Source: Rhodococcus phenolicus (GTDB lineage: Bacteria; Actinomycetota; Actinomycetes; Mycobacteriales; Mycobacteriaceae). Taken from it: DNA of 64,000 bases. Numbering within the stretch: position 1 is the first letter of the stretch; each line of letters starts with the position of its first letter. Position numbers and translations under genes: made by a program. The notes beneath the pieces were generated by a model, which was not told the DNA's origin, ran no database searches, and saw nothing but the letters and a program-made list of their open reading frames with translations. Shown piece by piece: positions 1-9,273 of this stretch. The stretch spans positions 124,001-188,000 of the forward strand of contig NZ_LRRH01000001.1 in NCBI RefSeq assembly GCF_001646785.1, written 5' to 3'.

Positions 1-114
1 TCGCGCTGTTCCCACTGCGGACAGCCGCCGTATTCGTGGCGGATTCCGGCCCGACCGGCACTGCGGTTTTCCCCAGGCGTGCACGCACGGCCCGACGGGC
101 AGGCAGACACTGCA

Positions 115-840
115 TCACCGGCCTGCGTCAGTGCTGCCCGGGAGATCCGTTCGTGCAGCAATCCTCCCGCCGACGTCGGAACCACCGATCCTGCTGGTGC
201 TTTCGAGATACAGCAGGACCGCACGCACCCGCCTGCTTCGGTCCGCGTCCCGGGGCAGATCGAGTTTGGTGAAGATCGAGTTGACGTGCTTTTCCACGGC
301 GCTGACCGACATGTGGAGCCGGTCGGCGATACCCGTGTTCGTCAACCCCTGGGCGAGCGTTTCGAGCACCTCACGTTCGCGTGCGGTGAGTCCGGCGATC
401 GGATCGGATCGTCGCGCCCTGGTGAACAGCTGCCGGACGACTTCGGGGTCGAACGCGGTGCCACCCGCAGCGACTCGCTCGAGGTCGGTGAGAAACGCCC
501 CGACGTCCGAGACGCGGTCCTTGAGCAGATACCCGACCCCGCCCAATCCGCTCGTCAGCAGGGTCGTCGCGTTGCGATGCTCGACGTACTGGGACAGAAC
601 GAGCACGGCGAGATCGGGATGTTCCGCCTTCAGCCGATGGGCGGCGTCGATGCCCTCCGTCGAGAAGGTCGGCGGCATCCGCACATCAAGCAGAACGAGA
701 TCGGGGACCTCACGCGACACGGCGTGATGCAGTTCGACAGCGTTGCCCACGGAGGCCACCACGTCGTGACCCTCGTCGGCGAGCAACCGGGACAGGCCCT
801 CCCGGAGAAGGGCCGAGTCCTCGGCGATCACGATGCGCAC
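115..840 (-). CDS. LuxR/NarL-family response regulator
   Basis: A 241-residue DNA-binding response regulator. The receiver domain starts with IVIAEDS (acidic pocket), has the phospho-acceptor Asp in LVLLDVRMP, and the conserved Lys in YLLKDRV. A LuxR-type helix-turn-helix follows (LTAREREVLETLAQGLTN, then SAVEKHVNSIFTKL). I chose the GTG at 840, which gives a normal receiver start and overlaps the kinase stop by about 13 bases; the reading frame stays open upstream but that part has no domain. It is the last gene of a dedA-kinase-regulator operon and should be phosphorylated by the adjacent kinase. Target genes are unknown. Confidence 0.93.
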   Translation of the reverse strand: MRIVIAEDSALLREGLSRLLADEGHDVVASVGNAVELHHAVSREVPDLVLLDVRMPPTFSTEGIDAAHRLKAEHPDLAVLVLSQYVEHRNATTLLTSGLGGVGYLLKDRVSDVGAFLTDLERVAAGGTAFDPEVVRQLFTRARRSDPIAGLTAREREVLETLAQGLTNTGIADRLHMSVSAVEKHVNSIFTKLDLPRDADRSRRVRAVLLYLESTSRIGGSDVGGRIAARTDLPGSTDAGR

Positions 841-1925
841 GGAATCCTCGCTTCCACGACGGTCGGCCCTCCCGCAGGACTGTGGACCGACAGTGTGCCG
901 TCGAGAGCGGCGACACGGCGCTGCAGACCGGTCAGGCCCGAGCCGGACGGATCGGCACCTCCGGACCCGTCGTCGATCACCGTGAGGGTGACCGCGCACC
1001 CACCGGCAGTGGCGGTCACGGCGACCCGTTCGGCACCGGAGTGTTTGGTCGCGTTCGTGACGGCTTCGGCAGCAACGTAGTACACCGCGGCCGCGACATC
1101 GTGAGGTGGTTCCGAGGTGATCCGCAGATCCAGGTCGACAGGCAGGAACGTGTGCGCCGACAACCCTTCCAGAGCTGCGACGAGTCCGTGTTCGTCGAGC
1201 ACCGCCGGATAGATCCGCCACGCCACGTCGCGTAGTTCTGCAAGCAGTGCCTGCGCCTGGGCGACCGCGTGGTCGAGGTCGGCCACCAGGTCGTCGTCAC
1301 CGCGCTCGGCCTTGCGGCGCGTCCGGCCGATGGCGAGGGCCAGCGCCACGACTCGTTGCTGCACGTCGTCGTGGAGGGCACGTTCGATTCGGCGTCGCTC
1401 GTCGTCGATCGCGGCGACGACGTCCGCGCGGGTGCGCTGGAGTTCACGCAGCCGGTTCTGGGCTGTGTCGCCGTCGAGGGTGCGGAGTGCCAGCCGAACG
1501 TCCCACTGCCCCACGATCATCGCCAGTCGCACCGCGAGGTAGACCGCGATCGCGGCGACGACGAGTGCCACGATTCCGTCAGCCGGCGGGATGCGGCCGC
1601 CGAGCAGCAGGACGATGCTCCAGGCCGCGTACCCGGAGCCGGCAGCCAGGACCACGACGACGGCGATGCCGGCCGGAAGGCCGTAGACCAGACGGCCGAG
1701 CAGGTACCCCGCCGGGTCGCGATCCGGAAGGTCGCGGACGGCCTCGGCCCCGTACCAGTGAGCCAGGCGCCCACGCTCCCTCGCCACTGCTCGGCACAGC
1801 AATTCCTGCCTTCCCCCCGCCAGCGCCGCAACACCCGGCACGGCGGCGGCCGTGCCGAGCACACTCCCGGCGACGGCACGACAGGAATCCTCGAGCGGAC
1901 GTCGGAGATGTCGAATCACGGTCAC
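828..1925 (-). CDS. NarL-type sensor histidine kinase
   Basis: A 365-residue membrane histidine kinase. Two hydrophobic segments lie around residues 95-145, followed by a coiled DHp region. The phospho-accepting His is in ERALHDDVQQR (HisKA_3 type). The C-terminal HATPase_c has an N-box-like EAVTNATKHS and a G-box VIDDGSGG. The GTG start overlaps the dedA stop as GTGA (4 bases), which suggests translational coupling, and the 3' end overlaps the response regulator gene. No sensor domain beyond the membrane part is recognisable, so the signal is probably sensed in or at the membrane, possibly with the DedA protein. Confidence 0.92.
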   Translation of the reverse strand: MTVIRHLRRPLEDSCRAVAGSVLGTAAAVPGVAALAGGRQELLCRAVARERGRLAHWYGAEAVRDLPDRDPAGYLLGRLVYGLPAGIAVVVVLAAGSGYAAWSIVLLLGGRIPPADGIVALVVAAIAVYLAVRLAMIVGQWDVRLALRTLDGDTAQNRLRELQRTRADVVAAIDDERRRIERALHDDVQQRVVALALAIGRTRRKAERGDDDLVADLDHAVAQAQALLAELRDVAWRIYPAVLDEHGLVAALEGLSAHTFLPVDLDLRITSEPPHDVAAAVYYVAAEAVTNATKHSGAERVAVTATAGGCAVTLTVIDDGSGGADPSGSGLTGLQRRVAALDGTLSVHSPAGGPTVVEARIPCAS

Positions 1926-2584
1926 GATCCGACCCTACGGGCACGAAGCGAGCGGATGCGACGGACCACGAACACCGCGACCGCCCCGGCCACGGCGGCG
2001 ATCACCGCTTTCTGGAGCACGTCCGCGTACGGTTCGACAACTCCCCAGTTCTCGCCCAGCGCGTACCCGGCGAGCACGAACGCCGAGTTCCACAGTGCAC
2101 TGCCCGCCGCGGTCAGTAGCAGGAAGCGCCCCAGAGGCATCGCCTCCACCCCGGCAGGAACCGACACCAGGCTGCGCACGAGCGGGACCATCCTGCCGAG
2201 GAACACCGCCTTCGTCCCGTGGCGGGCAAACCATTCCTCACTGCGTTCGAGGTCGGTCGTACTCACCAGAGGCAGTATCGCAACCAGTGCGTACGTCCGC
2301 CGGCGCCCGACTGCGCGTCCGGCGAGACAGAGCAGCAACGCACCGATGACGGAGCCGATGGTTGTCCAGGCGACGGCCGCGACGAGGGAGATCTCGCCGC
2401 GGGAAGCCGTGAATCCGGCGAGCGGCAGGATCACCTCGCTGGGTATCGGCGGGAACAGATTCTCGGCGGCCACCGCGAGGCCCGCTCCCGGAGCTCCGAG
2501 CCGTTCCATGAGGTCGACCGCGAGGCCCGCGAGACCGCCGAGATCACCGGTATCGTTCTGCGCCAGGGCACGTTGGAGATTCAT
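1922..2584 (-). CDS. DedA family (SNARE-associated/VTT) membrane protein
   Basis: A 220-residue polytopic membrane protein. It has the DedA/VTT hallmarks: an N-terminal re-entrant motif with AAENLFPPIPSEVILPLAGF, then a G-rich helix, an F/Y-ARHG stretch and the FLGRMVPLVRSLVSVPAG motif with conserved Arg residues. DedA proteins are lipid (undecaprenyl phosphate or phospholipid) flippases linked to envelope homeostasis. The ATG at 2584 is used; longer reading is possible but carries no conserved sequence. First gene of the operon with the downstream kinase and regulator, so it may report membrane state to them (inference). Confidence 0.92.
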   Translation of the reverse strand: MNLQRALAQNDTGDLGGLAGLAVDLMERLGAPGAGLAVAAENLFPPIPSEVILPLAGFTASRGEISLVAAVAWTTIGSVIGALLLCLAGRAVGRRRTYALVAILPLVSTTDLERSEEWFARHGTKAVFLGRMVPLVRSLVSVPAGVEAMPLGRFLLLTAAGSALWNSAFVLAGYALGENWGVVEPYADVLQKAVIAAVAGAVAVFVVRRIRSLRARRVGS

Positions 2585-2747
2585 GCTTCGAAGGCTAGGA
2601 ACGGATACCGTCTCGTTCCCTGCAGTTTTCCGCCGAATTCCCACACCCGGGGATGCGGATTTCCGCACCCCTGCCACGACAGCCGCCACTGCCCGAACAC
2701 CGAACCCGGAGCGGCCGCCTCGCCGACAGATGGCGAACGGGCGGGGA

Positions 2748-2921
2748 TCAGCGACGGAACAGCGACCGCAAAGCCGGGCGCCGCTCCTGGACCGGCGAGG
2801 CGTCCTGGCTGCACGTGCAGCGATCTGCGGCGGGCACGGTGCGCATGACCGCGTCGACATGCTGTCCGCAGCCTCCCCAGCCGGTCTTGCCGCAACGGGT
2901 GCAGGTGACGGGGTAACACAT
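2748..2921 (-). CDS. small Cys-rich putative zinc-binding protein
   Basis: A 57-residue ORF starting MCYPVTCTRCGKTGWGGCGQ. Cysteines at 2, 7, 10, 18, 35 and 37 plus His21 fit one or two zinc sites. A strong Shine-Dalgarno (GAGGAGG) sits just upstream of the ATG, which makes this a real gene rather than a shadow. Short proteins starting MC-x-P/H-x-TCxxCGKxxWxGCG are widespread in bacteria and fungi; their function is not known to me. It lies 73 bases downstream of the persulfide dioxygenase gene on the same strand, so it may be co-transcribed with the sulfur-detoxification module. Confidence 0.85.
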   Translation of the reverse strand: MCYPVTCTRCGKTGWGGCGQHVDAVMRTVPAADRCTCSQDASPVQERRPALRSLFRR

Positions 2922-2994
2922 GGGATCCTCCTCGGATCGAAAGGGTGTCGGAATCGGGTGACGCGGGGCCGGGTGGCCCCGTGCCGTCGGGTGA

Positions 2995-4374
2995 TCAGGC
3001 CGGGACGTGGGCCTCGGCCCAGGCGTTGTAGCCACCGAGCAGGTCCGAGACGTCGTCGAATCCCTGGGCGCGCAACAGCGAGGCCGCCACACTCGAACGC
3101 CATCCGCCTGCACAGTGCACCACGATCGGCTTGTCGTCCGGCACCTGATCCAGTCGGGTTCGCAGCTGCGCCAACGGAATCGGGATCGATCCCGGAATGG
3201 TGCCGAGTTCGCGCTCGCCGGGATTGCGGATGTCGACGAGGCGCACCGCGCCGGCGGCGAGCAATCGGTCGAGTTGCTCGACGGTGGTGCGCGGCGCGGC
3301 CTCGACCAGTTCGGCCAGTTCCGCGGGGAACACCCCGTCCCGGTCGACGGCGAGATAGCCTGCCGCGCCGTCCGATCCGATCCGGGCCAGGCGCACCGCC
3401 GCGTCCTGTTCCTCACCGGGGTAGGTGATCAACACGATCTTCTCACCGACGTCGGCGACCATACCGCCGGTCTCGGCGAAACGGCCGTCGAACCCGACGT
3501 TGACCGAACCGCGCAGGTGCCCGGCGGCGAAGTCGTCGACGCTGCGCGCGTCGAGCACGAGGGTGCCGGCGGCGAGTTCGGCCTTCACCTGCGCGGGCGT
3601 CGATTCCGGAATGGTGCGGTCCTGCGCGAGCAGCGGATGGATCCGCTTGTTCATCGCAGCGTCGACCGAGAAGTACGACGGAGCGACCGGCTGACCCTCG
3701 GTGACGAGGGCGACGAAGGCATCCTCCGTCATCGGCTGCACCGACGGGTTCGTGGCCCGCTGTTCGCCGATCGTGGAGGTCAGTTCCGCCGACAGGTTCT
3801 TTCCACACGACGAGCCTGCGCCGTGTGCGGGCATCACCGTGACCCGGTCGGGAAGAGTCAGGAGCTTCTCGTGCACGGTGCGGTACATGGCCCGGGCCAG
3901 ATCCGCCGTGGATCCGTCGCCGAGGTTGACCAGATCCGGGCGGCCCACGTCCCCGATGAACAGCGAATCGCCGGTCAGCACCGCGGTCGGGACGGCGTCG
4001 TGCCGCTCACGCACCAGCACCGAGATCGACTCCCAGGTGTGCCCCGGTGTGGCCAGGATCTCGAGCTCGACCTCGCCGAGCGACAATCGCTCGCCGTCGC
4101 GCAGCCGGCGGATCGGGTAGTCGGTCTCGGCGGCCTCCCCGAACCCGATCCAGGCGCCGGTGGCCGCGACCAGTTCGAGGTGACCGGACACGAAATCGGC
4201 GTGGAAGTGCGTGTTGATCACCCCTTCGATGGTCAGCCCGTATTTTGTTGCGTCGTCCAGATATTCGGCGATGTCGCGACGCGGATCGACGACGACTGCC
4301 CGGCCGGTGCTCTCGTCACCGATCAGGTACGACGCGTGCGAAAGGCATTCGATGTAGTACTGCTCGAGAATCAT
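2995..4374 (-). CDS. persulfide dioxygenase-sulfurtransferase fusion
   Basis: A 459-residue cytosolic fusion. Residues 1-240 are a metallo-beta-lactamase-fold persulfide dioxygenase (ETHE1-like) with the metal motif THFHADFVSGH (His56, His58, Asp60) and further metal ligands in TPGHTWES and GDSLF. It would oxidise glutathione/mycothiol persulfide to sulfite. Two rhodanese domains follow. The first (about 265-355) has no Cys in its active loop (ITYPGEEQD) and is probably structural; the second has the catalytic Cys in VVHCAGGWRSS. The ATG at 4374 has a GGAGGAG ribosome site. It is transcribed away from the rhodanese-permease-cstR operon across two CstR-type palindromes. Confidence 0.95.
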   Translation of the reverse strand: MILEQYYIECLSHASYLIGDESTGRAVVVDPRRDIAEYLDDATKYGLTIEGVINTHFHADFVSGHLELVAATGAWIGFGEAAETDYPIRRLRDGERLSLGEVELEILATPGHTWESISVLVRERHDAVPTAVLTGDSLFIGDVGRPDLVNLGDGSTADLARAMYRTVHEKLLTLPDRVTVMPAHGAGSSCGKNLSAELTSTIGEQRATNPSVQPMTEDAFVALVTEGQPVAPSYFSVDAAMNKRIHPLLAQDRTIPESTPAQVKAELAAGTLVLDARSVDDFAAGHLRGSVNVGFDGRFAETGGMVADVGEKIVLITYPGEEQDAAVRLARIGSDGAAGYLAVDRDGVFPAELAELVEAAPRTTVEQLDRLLAAGAVRLVDIRNPGERELGTIPGSIPIPLAQLRTRLDQVPDDKPIVVHCAGGWRSSVAASLLRAQGFDDVSDLLGGYNAWAEAHVPA

Positions 4375-4443
4375 GGGCTCCTCCGTAACTGGTGCCGGAT
4401 GGGCTCCCGGCGATCTTCCGGGGGGATGTGGACAGGTTGACAT

Positions 4444-4459
4444 ATACCCCCTAGGGTAT
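4444..4459. promoter_or_regulatory. CstR/CsoR-type operator 1
   Basis: Palindrome ATACCCCCTAGGGTAT between the divergent persulfide dioxygenase and rhodanese genes. It matches the GC-rich ATACCCC-GGGGTAT type of site bound by CsoR/CstR-family tetramers. The local repressor gene is at 6004-6273. Position fits control of the leftward promoter. Confidence 0.8.
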
Positions 4460-4465
4460 GTCAAG

Positions 4466-4479
4466 TACCCCCGGGGGTA
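4466..4479. promoter_or_regulatory. CstR/CsoR-type operator 2
   Basis: Perfect 14-base palindrome TACCCCCGGGGGTA, 6 bases from operator 1 and identical to the palindrome upstream of the repressor gene at 5957-5970. Placement fits control of the rightward rhodanese promoter. Confidence 0.82.
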
Positions 4480-4542
4480 TTCCCCTGGCGGAGGTACGTC
4501 TTGCCGCACGGCGCCTGCCGTCACCCGAATCGAAAGGCCCAC

Positions 4543-5145
4543 ATGAACGAGTCCACCGCTGCCACCGTCGATGCCATCGCCCTGCGTGAGCTCATCGACT
4601 CCGGCAAGAACGTGCGTATCGTCGACGTCCGGACGCCGGGCGAATTCGAGTCCGTCCACGTTCCCGGGGCCTACAACGTGCCCCTCGACCTGCTGCGCGA
4701 GCACCGCGACGAATTTCTCGCCCACTTCGACGAGAACATCGTGCTCGTGTGCCGCTCCGGGCAGCGCGCCGCGCAAGCCGAGGAGACCCTACGCGCCGCA
4801 GGACTGTTCAACGTCCGCATCCTCGACGGCGGAATGCTCGACTGGGAAGCCGCCGGCCTCCCCGTGACGCGCGGCATCCGGCGCTGGGACCTCGAACGGC
4901 AGGTCCGCCTCGTTGCCGGCTCGGTCGTGCTGGGCTCGGTCCTGGCCAGCGTCGCCGTGCCCCGGCTGAAATGGCTCGCGGCCGGCATCGGCGGTGGACT
5001 CGCCTTCGCCGCGGTGTCGAACACCTGCGCGATGGGCGCCGCGTTGTCGAAACTGCCCTACAACCGCGGCGCCTCGTGCGACGCGGGCACCATCGTCGCG
5101 CGGCTGACCGAATCGACGAACGTCGCGGACGGGCACCGGCCGTGA
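4543..5145 (+). CDS. rhodanese-like sulfurtransferase with DUF2892 membrane tail
   Basis: A 200-residue protein. Residues 8-112 are a rhodanese domain (IVDVRTPGEFESVHVPGAYN; active-site Cys70 in VCRSGQRA). The C-terminal part (about 118-165) is a DUF2892/YgaP-like two-helix membrane domain that begins after RGIRRWDLERQVRL. Family role: moving sulfane sulfur at the membrane. The ATG at 4543 is preceded by GAAAGG; an upstream TTG at 4501 is possible but less likely. First gene of a rightward operon with the TauE/SafE permease, cstR and the DUF302 gene. Confidence 0.93.
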   Translation: MNESTAATVDAIALRELIDSGKNVRIVDVRTPGEFESVHVPGAYNVPLDLLREHRDEFLAHFDENIVLVCRSGQRAAQAEETLRAAGLFNVRILDGGMLDWEAAGLPVTRGIRRWDLERQVRLVAGSVVLGSVLASVAVPRLKWLAAGIGGGLAFAAVSNTCAMGAALSKLPYNRGASCDAGTIVARLTESTNVADGHRP

Positions 5146-6273
<1,128 letters not shown>

Positions 6274-6305
6274 GCCACCATTTCCGAGAGAAGGACAGGA
6301 GACCG

Positions 6306-6716
6306 ATGACACTCGCATTGTCGACGACGCTGCACACCTCGTTCCCCGAGGCTGTCGAACGCACGCGCACAGCCTTGGCCGAGCAGGGTTTCGGCGTACT
6401 CACCGAGATCGACATGAAGGCCACCCTGAAGGCGAAACTCGGTGAGGACATGGAGGACTACCTGATCCTCGGCGCCTGCAATCCGCCGCTGGCACATCGC
6501 GCGGTGACCGTCGACCGTCGGATCGGGCTGCTGCTGCCGTGCAACGTCGTGGTCCGAACCGACCCCGCCGAGCCGGGCACGGTGCTGGTCGATGCGATGA
6601 ACCCCCAGATGATGGTCCAGGTCGCCGACCACCCGGGACTCGCCGAGGTCGCCGACGACGCCACCGCCGCGTTGCAGGCCGCCATCGACTCGCTGGCCGC
6701 CGAGACCGCGAACTGA
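6306..6716 (+). CDS. DUF302 domain protein
   Basis: A 136-residue protein of the DUF302 family: N-terminal half with ALAEQGFGVLTEIDMKATLK, then DYLILGACNPPLAHRAV and LLPCNVVV, the conserved core. It is small and soluble with no signal peptide. Biochemical role unknown; DUF302 genes are often found beside sulfur-oxidation or CsoR-family genes. It lies 32 bases after cstR on the same strand and is the last gene of the sulfide-response operon. The Cys residues in GACNPP and LPCNV are possible reactive sites (inference). Confidence 0.88.
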   Translation: MTLALSTTLHTSFPEAVERTRTALAEQGFGVLTEIDMKATLKAKLGEDMEDYLILGACNPPLAHRAVTVDRRIGLLLPCNVVVRTDPAEPGTVLVDAMNPQMMVQVADHPGLAEVADDATAALQAAIDSLAAETAN

Positions 6717-6892
6717 CGGACCGCACGGCGTCCCGGCCGCGCGGAACCCCACGAGCGATGCCCGGCAGGGAGCGAAACGTCCGCGCCGATCAGGCGGTGC
6801 GGGCGTCGTAGCTCTCGCGGTGTGCGAGCACCTCGGTCATCTCCACATCGTGACCGAGGTCGGCGCAACCCGCGACGAGCGAGGCGGCCGGC

Positions 6893-7018
6893 CGGCGGGA
6901 GACGACGCCGGGGTCGGTCGCGCTCGCCCGGCTGCTGCACCGCTCACCGAACATCCTGCTCATCCCGGGCACCTCGTCGACGGCACACCTGCGCGAGAAC
7001 CTCACCGGCGCAGATCTT
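6893..7018 (+). pseudogene. aldo/keto reductase C-terminal remnant
   Basis: The plus strand encodes an isolated piece typical of aldo/keto reductase C-termini: SVALARLLHRSPNILLIPGT, then SSTAHLRENLTGADLS. There is a stop in frame at 6851 and no N-terminal barrel upstream. After the fragment the frame runs straight into antisense sequence of the tetR gene. It is a decayed gene end. The rest of the 302-base gap (6717-7018) holds nothing I can name. Confidence 0.7.
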
Positions 7019-7606
7019 TCAATGTCTCCCGACGAGTGCCTCGATCCACCGGCGGACGGGAACCCGCAGCGACTCGGCCGGCGACGTGCCGGGATCGAAC
7101 ACACGCGCACCGATCGCGACGTCGAACACGAGCCCTTCGAGGAGACCGACGAGGTCTCCGGCGGCTCCGGTGGCGTCGGCAGCGCCCAGGGCGTCCATCA
7201 GCGCCGACGCGGCCGGGCGGGAGAACAGGCACGATGCCAGGTCCGCGCGCAGTTCGTCGTCGCCGAACACATCGGCCATGAGCGCATACCGGGCCAGGAC
7301 GTCCCTGCGCCGCTCCCCCAGCAGCATTTCCAGTTCGGCGGCGATCACACCTGCCGCCTCGTCGATCGAACTCGGCGGAGCGCTCGGAACCACGGCGTGG
7401 AACCGTTCGCGTGATCGCGCGGTGAGGTGCGCGACCGCGGCGGAGACCAGCGCACGGCGGGTCCGGTAGTAGTAGGACGTCGAGCCGCGTGCGAGGCCGA
7501 GTCGCGCGTCGATCGCCTGGTGGGTGAGCGCGTGGTTGCCACCCTCGGCCGCGAGCTCCAGCGCTGCCTCGCAGATGAGGTCACGACGTGAGCGACGGTG
7601 AGCCAT
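7019..7606 (-). CDS. TetR-family transcriptional regulator
   Basis: A 195-residue regulator with an N-terminal helix-turn-helix (LICEAALELAAEGGNHALTHQAID, then LGLARGSTSYYYRTRRALV) and a variable ligand domain. ATG at 7606. It is divergent from zapE, and a perfect inverted repeat with 8-base arms lies in the 41-base gap, so it probably represses itself and zapE. Its 3' end overlaps the aldo/keto reductase remnant. Confidence 0.9.
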   Translation of the reverse strand: MAHRRSRRDLICEAALELAAEGGNHALTHQAIDARLGLARGSTSYYYRTRRALVSAAVAHLTARSRERFHAVVPSAPPSSIDEAAGVIAAELEMLLGERRRDVLARYALMADVFGDDELRADLASCLFSRPAASALMDALGAADATGAAGDLVGLLEGLVFDVAIGARVFDPGTSPAESLRVPVRRWIEALVGRH

Positions 7607-7621
7607 GTCTCCATCCTTCCA

Positions 7622-7643
7622 GAACTCTACGATGCTAGAGTTC
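7622..7643. promoter_or_regulatory. TetR operator between tetR and zapE
   Basis: Inverted repeat GAACTCTA - 6 bases - TAGAGTTC, arms perfectly complementary. It fills half of the 41-base intergenic gap and ends 4 bases before the zapE ATG, so bound repressor would cover the zapE promoter. Confidence 0.82.
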
Positions 7644-7647
7644 CGGC

Positions 7648-8676
7648 ATGCGCTGGAGACTCCGAGCTTCACGACCGCAGCCCGCCCTCCCGAGTGGTGT
7701 CGACGTATTCGATACGGCGGCAACAGAACTGGGATTCACACTCGACACCGCGCAACGAGACGCCTGCGCCGCCCTCGCGACCGACCGCGACCTGTATCTG
7801 TGGGGTCCGGTCGGCAGGGGGAAGAGCTGGCTCGTCTCGACGTACTTTGCCGCGCTGCCGACCGATCGTAAGTTGCGGGTCCACTTCCACGAGTTCTTCC
7901 GCGACCTGCACCTCGCGGTCCGGCGTCACCGCAACGACCTCGCGGCCGCCCTGCACGATCTGCTCGGCGGCCTCGACGTCGTGTGCTTCGACGAGTTCCA
8001 CGTGCACGATCCGGCGGACGGAAAATTCATCGCCCGCCTTCTGCCCGCGCTGCTCGAACGGGACATCCGGGTCGTGCTGACGTCGAACTACCCGCCGCAC
8101 GCCCTGTTGCCGAATCCACTGTTCCACGACGACTTCGTGCCCACCATCGAGCTGATCGAAAGGTCGCTGCGGGTCATCACGGTCGACGGCCCCGTGGACT
8201 ACCGCACGACCTCCGGTCACGAGGCCGGGTTCGCCGCGGGCTGGTGGATCCCCCCCGACCGCATCGACCACCTGGGTCTGCAGGTACCGGCACCGGACGA
8301 ACATCGGACGCTCTCCCCTGCCGGCCATCCCGTCCACGCCGACCGAGCGCTCGACGGATGCCTGTGGATCGATTTCGCCGATCTGTGCGAGAAGACCACC
8401 GCGCCGGTCGACTACCTCGCGCTCGCCGAGGTCTTCCCGCGGTGGACGATCGGCAATATCCCGGACCTCCGCTCCGCGGGCCGTGAACCGGCGCAACGCT
8501 TCGCGAACGTCGTCGACGTTCTCTACGACCGGGACGTCACCACCGTCTTCCTCGCGACCACCCCGCTCGACGCCCTGACCCGCGGCACCCGCCTGCCCGT
8601 CGACATCGACCGGATCCTGAGCCGACTCGGCCAGCTCCGCCGGATCGAGCATCAGCCGGGCACGGTGCGCGTGTAA
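7648..8676 (+). CDS. zapE: ZapE (AFG1-like) cell-division ATPase
   Basis: A 342-residue P-loop ATPase of the AFG1/ZapE family. Walker A is GPVGRGKS (about 52-59), the partner His/Phe motif is HFHEFF, Walker B is VVCFDEFHVHD and sensor 1 is VLTSNYPP. In E. coli ZapE destabilises FtsZ bunches; AFG1 relatives help protein turnover. The usual actinobacterial length is 340-360. No Shine-Dalgarno precedes the ATG and the TetR operator ends 4 bases away, so translation may be leaderless. Control of zapE by a TetR protein is not something I know as standard. Confidence 0.92.
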   Translation: MRWRLRASRPQPALPSGVDVFDTAATELGFTLDTAQRDACAALATDRDLYLWGPVGRGKSWLVSTYFAALPTDRKLRVHFHEFFRDLHLAVRRHRNDLAAALHDLLGGLDVVCFDEFHVHDPADGKFIARLLPALLERDIRVVLTSNYPPHALLPNPLFHDDFVPTIELIERSLRVITVDGPVDYRTTSGHEAGFAAGWWIPPDRIDHLGLQVPAPDEHRTLSPAGHPVHADRALDGCLWIDFADLCEKTTAPVDYLALAEVFPRWTIGNIPDLRSAGREPAQRFANVVDVLYDRDVTTVFLATTPLDALTRGTRLPVDIDRILSRLGQLRRIEHQPGTVRV

Positions 8677-8713
8677 CCATCAGTGGGCACAACGGTTCAA
8701 CCAGAGGAGAGTC

Positions 8714-9211
8714 ATGCGTTTGCGCGATACACCCACGGTCGAGGTCACCCGGCGTCTGGCCTGCAGCCCGGAACGTGCCTGGGAGCTGGTCACCGACATC
8801 GAGCTGCCCACCCGCGCCGAGGGCGAACTGCAACGGGCCGAGTGGCTCGACGGCGCCGCCGGTGTCGCCGTCGGCGCCCGATTCCGCGGGCACAACGCCA
8901 GTACCCAGATGGGTGAATGGCACACCGAACCCGAGGTCGTGGAGGTCGAGGACGGCCGCCGCTGGGTGTGGCGGGTCGGTCCGGCCGACGCGCCGATCGC
9001 CCTGTGGGGATTCGAAGTGGACACCGATCGCGAGGGCGTCGTCGTCCGGCAGTGGGCCAAGATGTGCGACGGACGATCACCGTTGTCCGAATTCATCGCT
9101 CAGCATCCCGACAAGGAGGGCCGGATCGTCGAACACCGGCTTTCCGTGTGGCACACAGCGATGACGGCGAACCTGGCGACCATCGAGGAGTTCGCCGCCG
9201 ATCCCGCCTGA
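8714..9211 (+). CDS. SRPBCC (START-like) family protein
   Basis: A 165-residue single-domain protein of the polyketide cyclase/SRPBCC fold: TVEVTRRLACSPERAWELVTDIELPTR at the start, GARFRGHN in the middle and a C-terminal helix with a WHTAMTANLATIEEF signature. Such proteins bind hydrophobic ligands; substrate unknown. ATG 8714 has an AGAGGAGAG ribosome site. It lies 37 bases after zapE, same strand, possibly in its operon. Confidence 0.85.
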   Translation: MRLRDTPTVEVTRRLACSPERAWELVTDIELPTRAEGELQRAEWLDGAAGVAVGARFRGHNASTQMGEWHTEPEVVEVEDGRRWVWRVGPADAPIALWGFEVDTDREGVVVRQWAKMCDGRSPLSEFIAQHPDKEGRIVEHRLSVWHTAMTANLATIEEFAADPA

Positions 9212-9273
9212 CACCACGCGGAGGCTGCGAACTCCGACAAATGCCCGATTACGGTAGGGTCGATGACGATCCG

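Noticed and set aside
1-114. Possible gene at the left edge (plus-strand frame from base 36)
   Set aside because: Arg/Pro-rich shadow running antisense into the response regulator; no domain or ribosome site.
841-1221. N-terminal extension of the first response regulator
   Set aside because: The extra 127 residues are Arg/Gly rich and antisense-like within the kinase gene in another frame; a receiver domain begins correctly at the GTG at 840.
6790-6900. Minus-strand fragment ending in HDVEMTEVLAHRESYDARTA
   Set aside because: Looks protein-like but I cannot assign a family, and it overlaps the aldo/keto reductase remnant; too weak to list as a gene.
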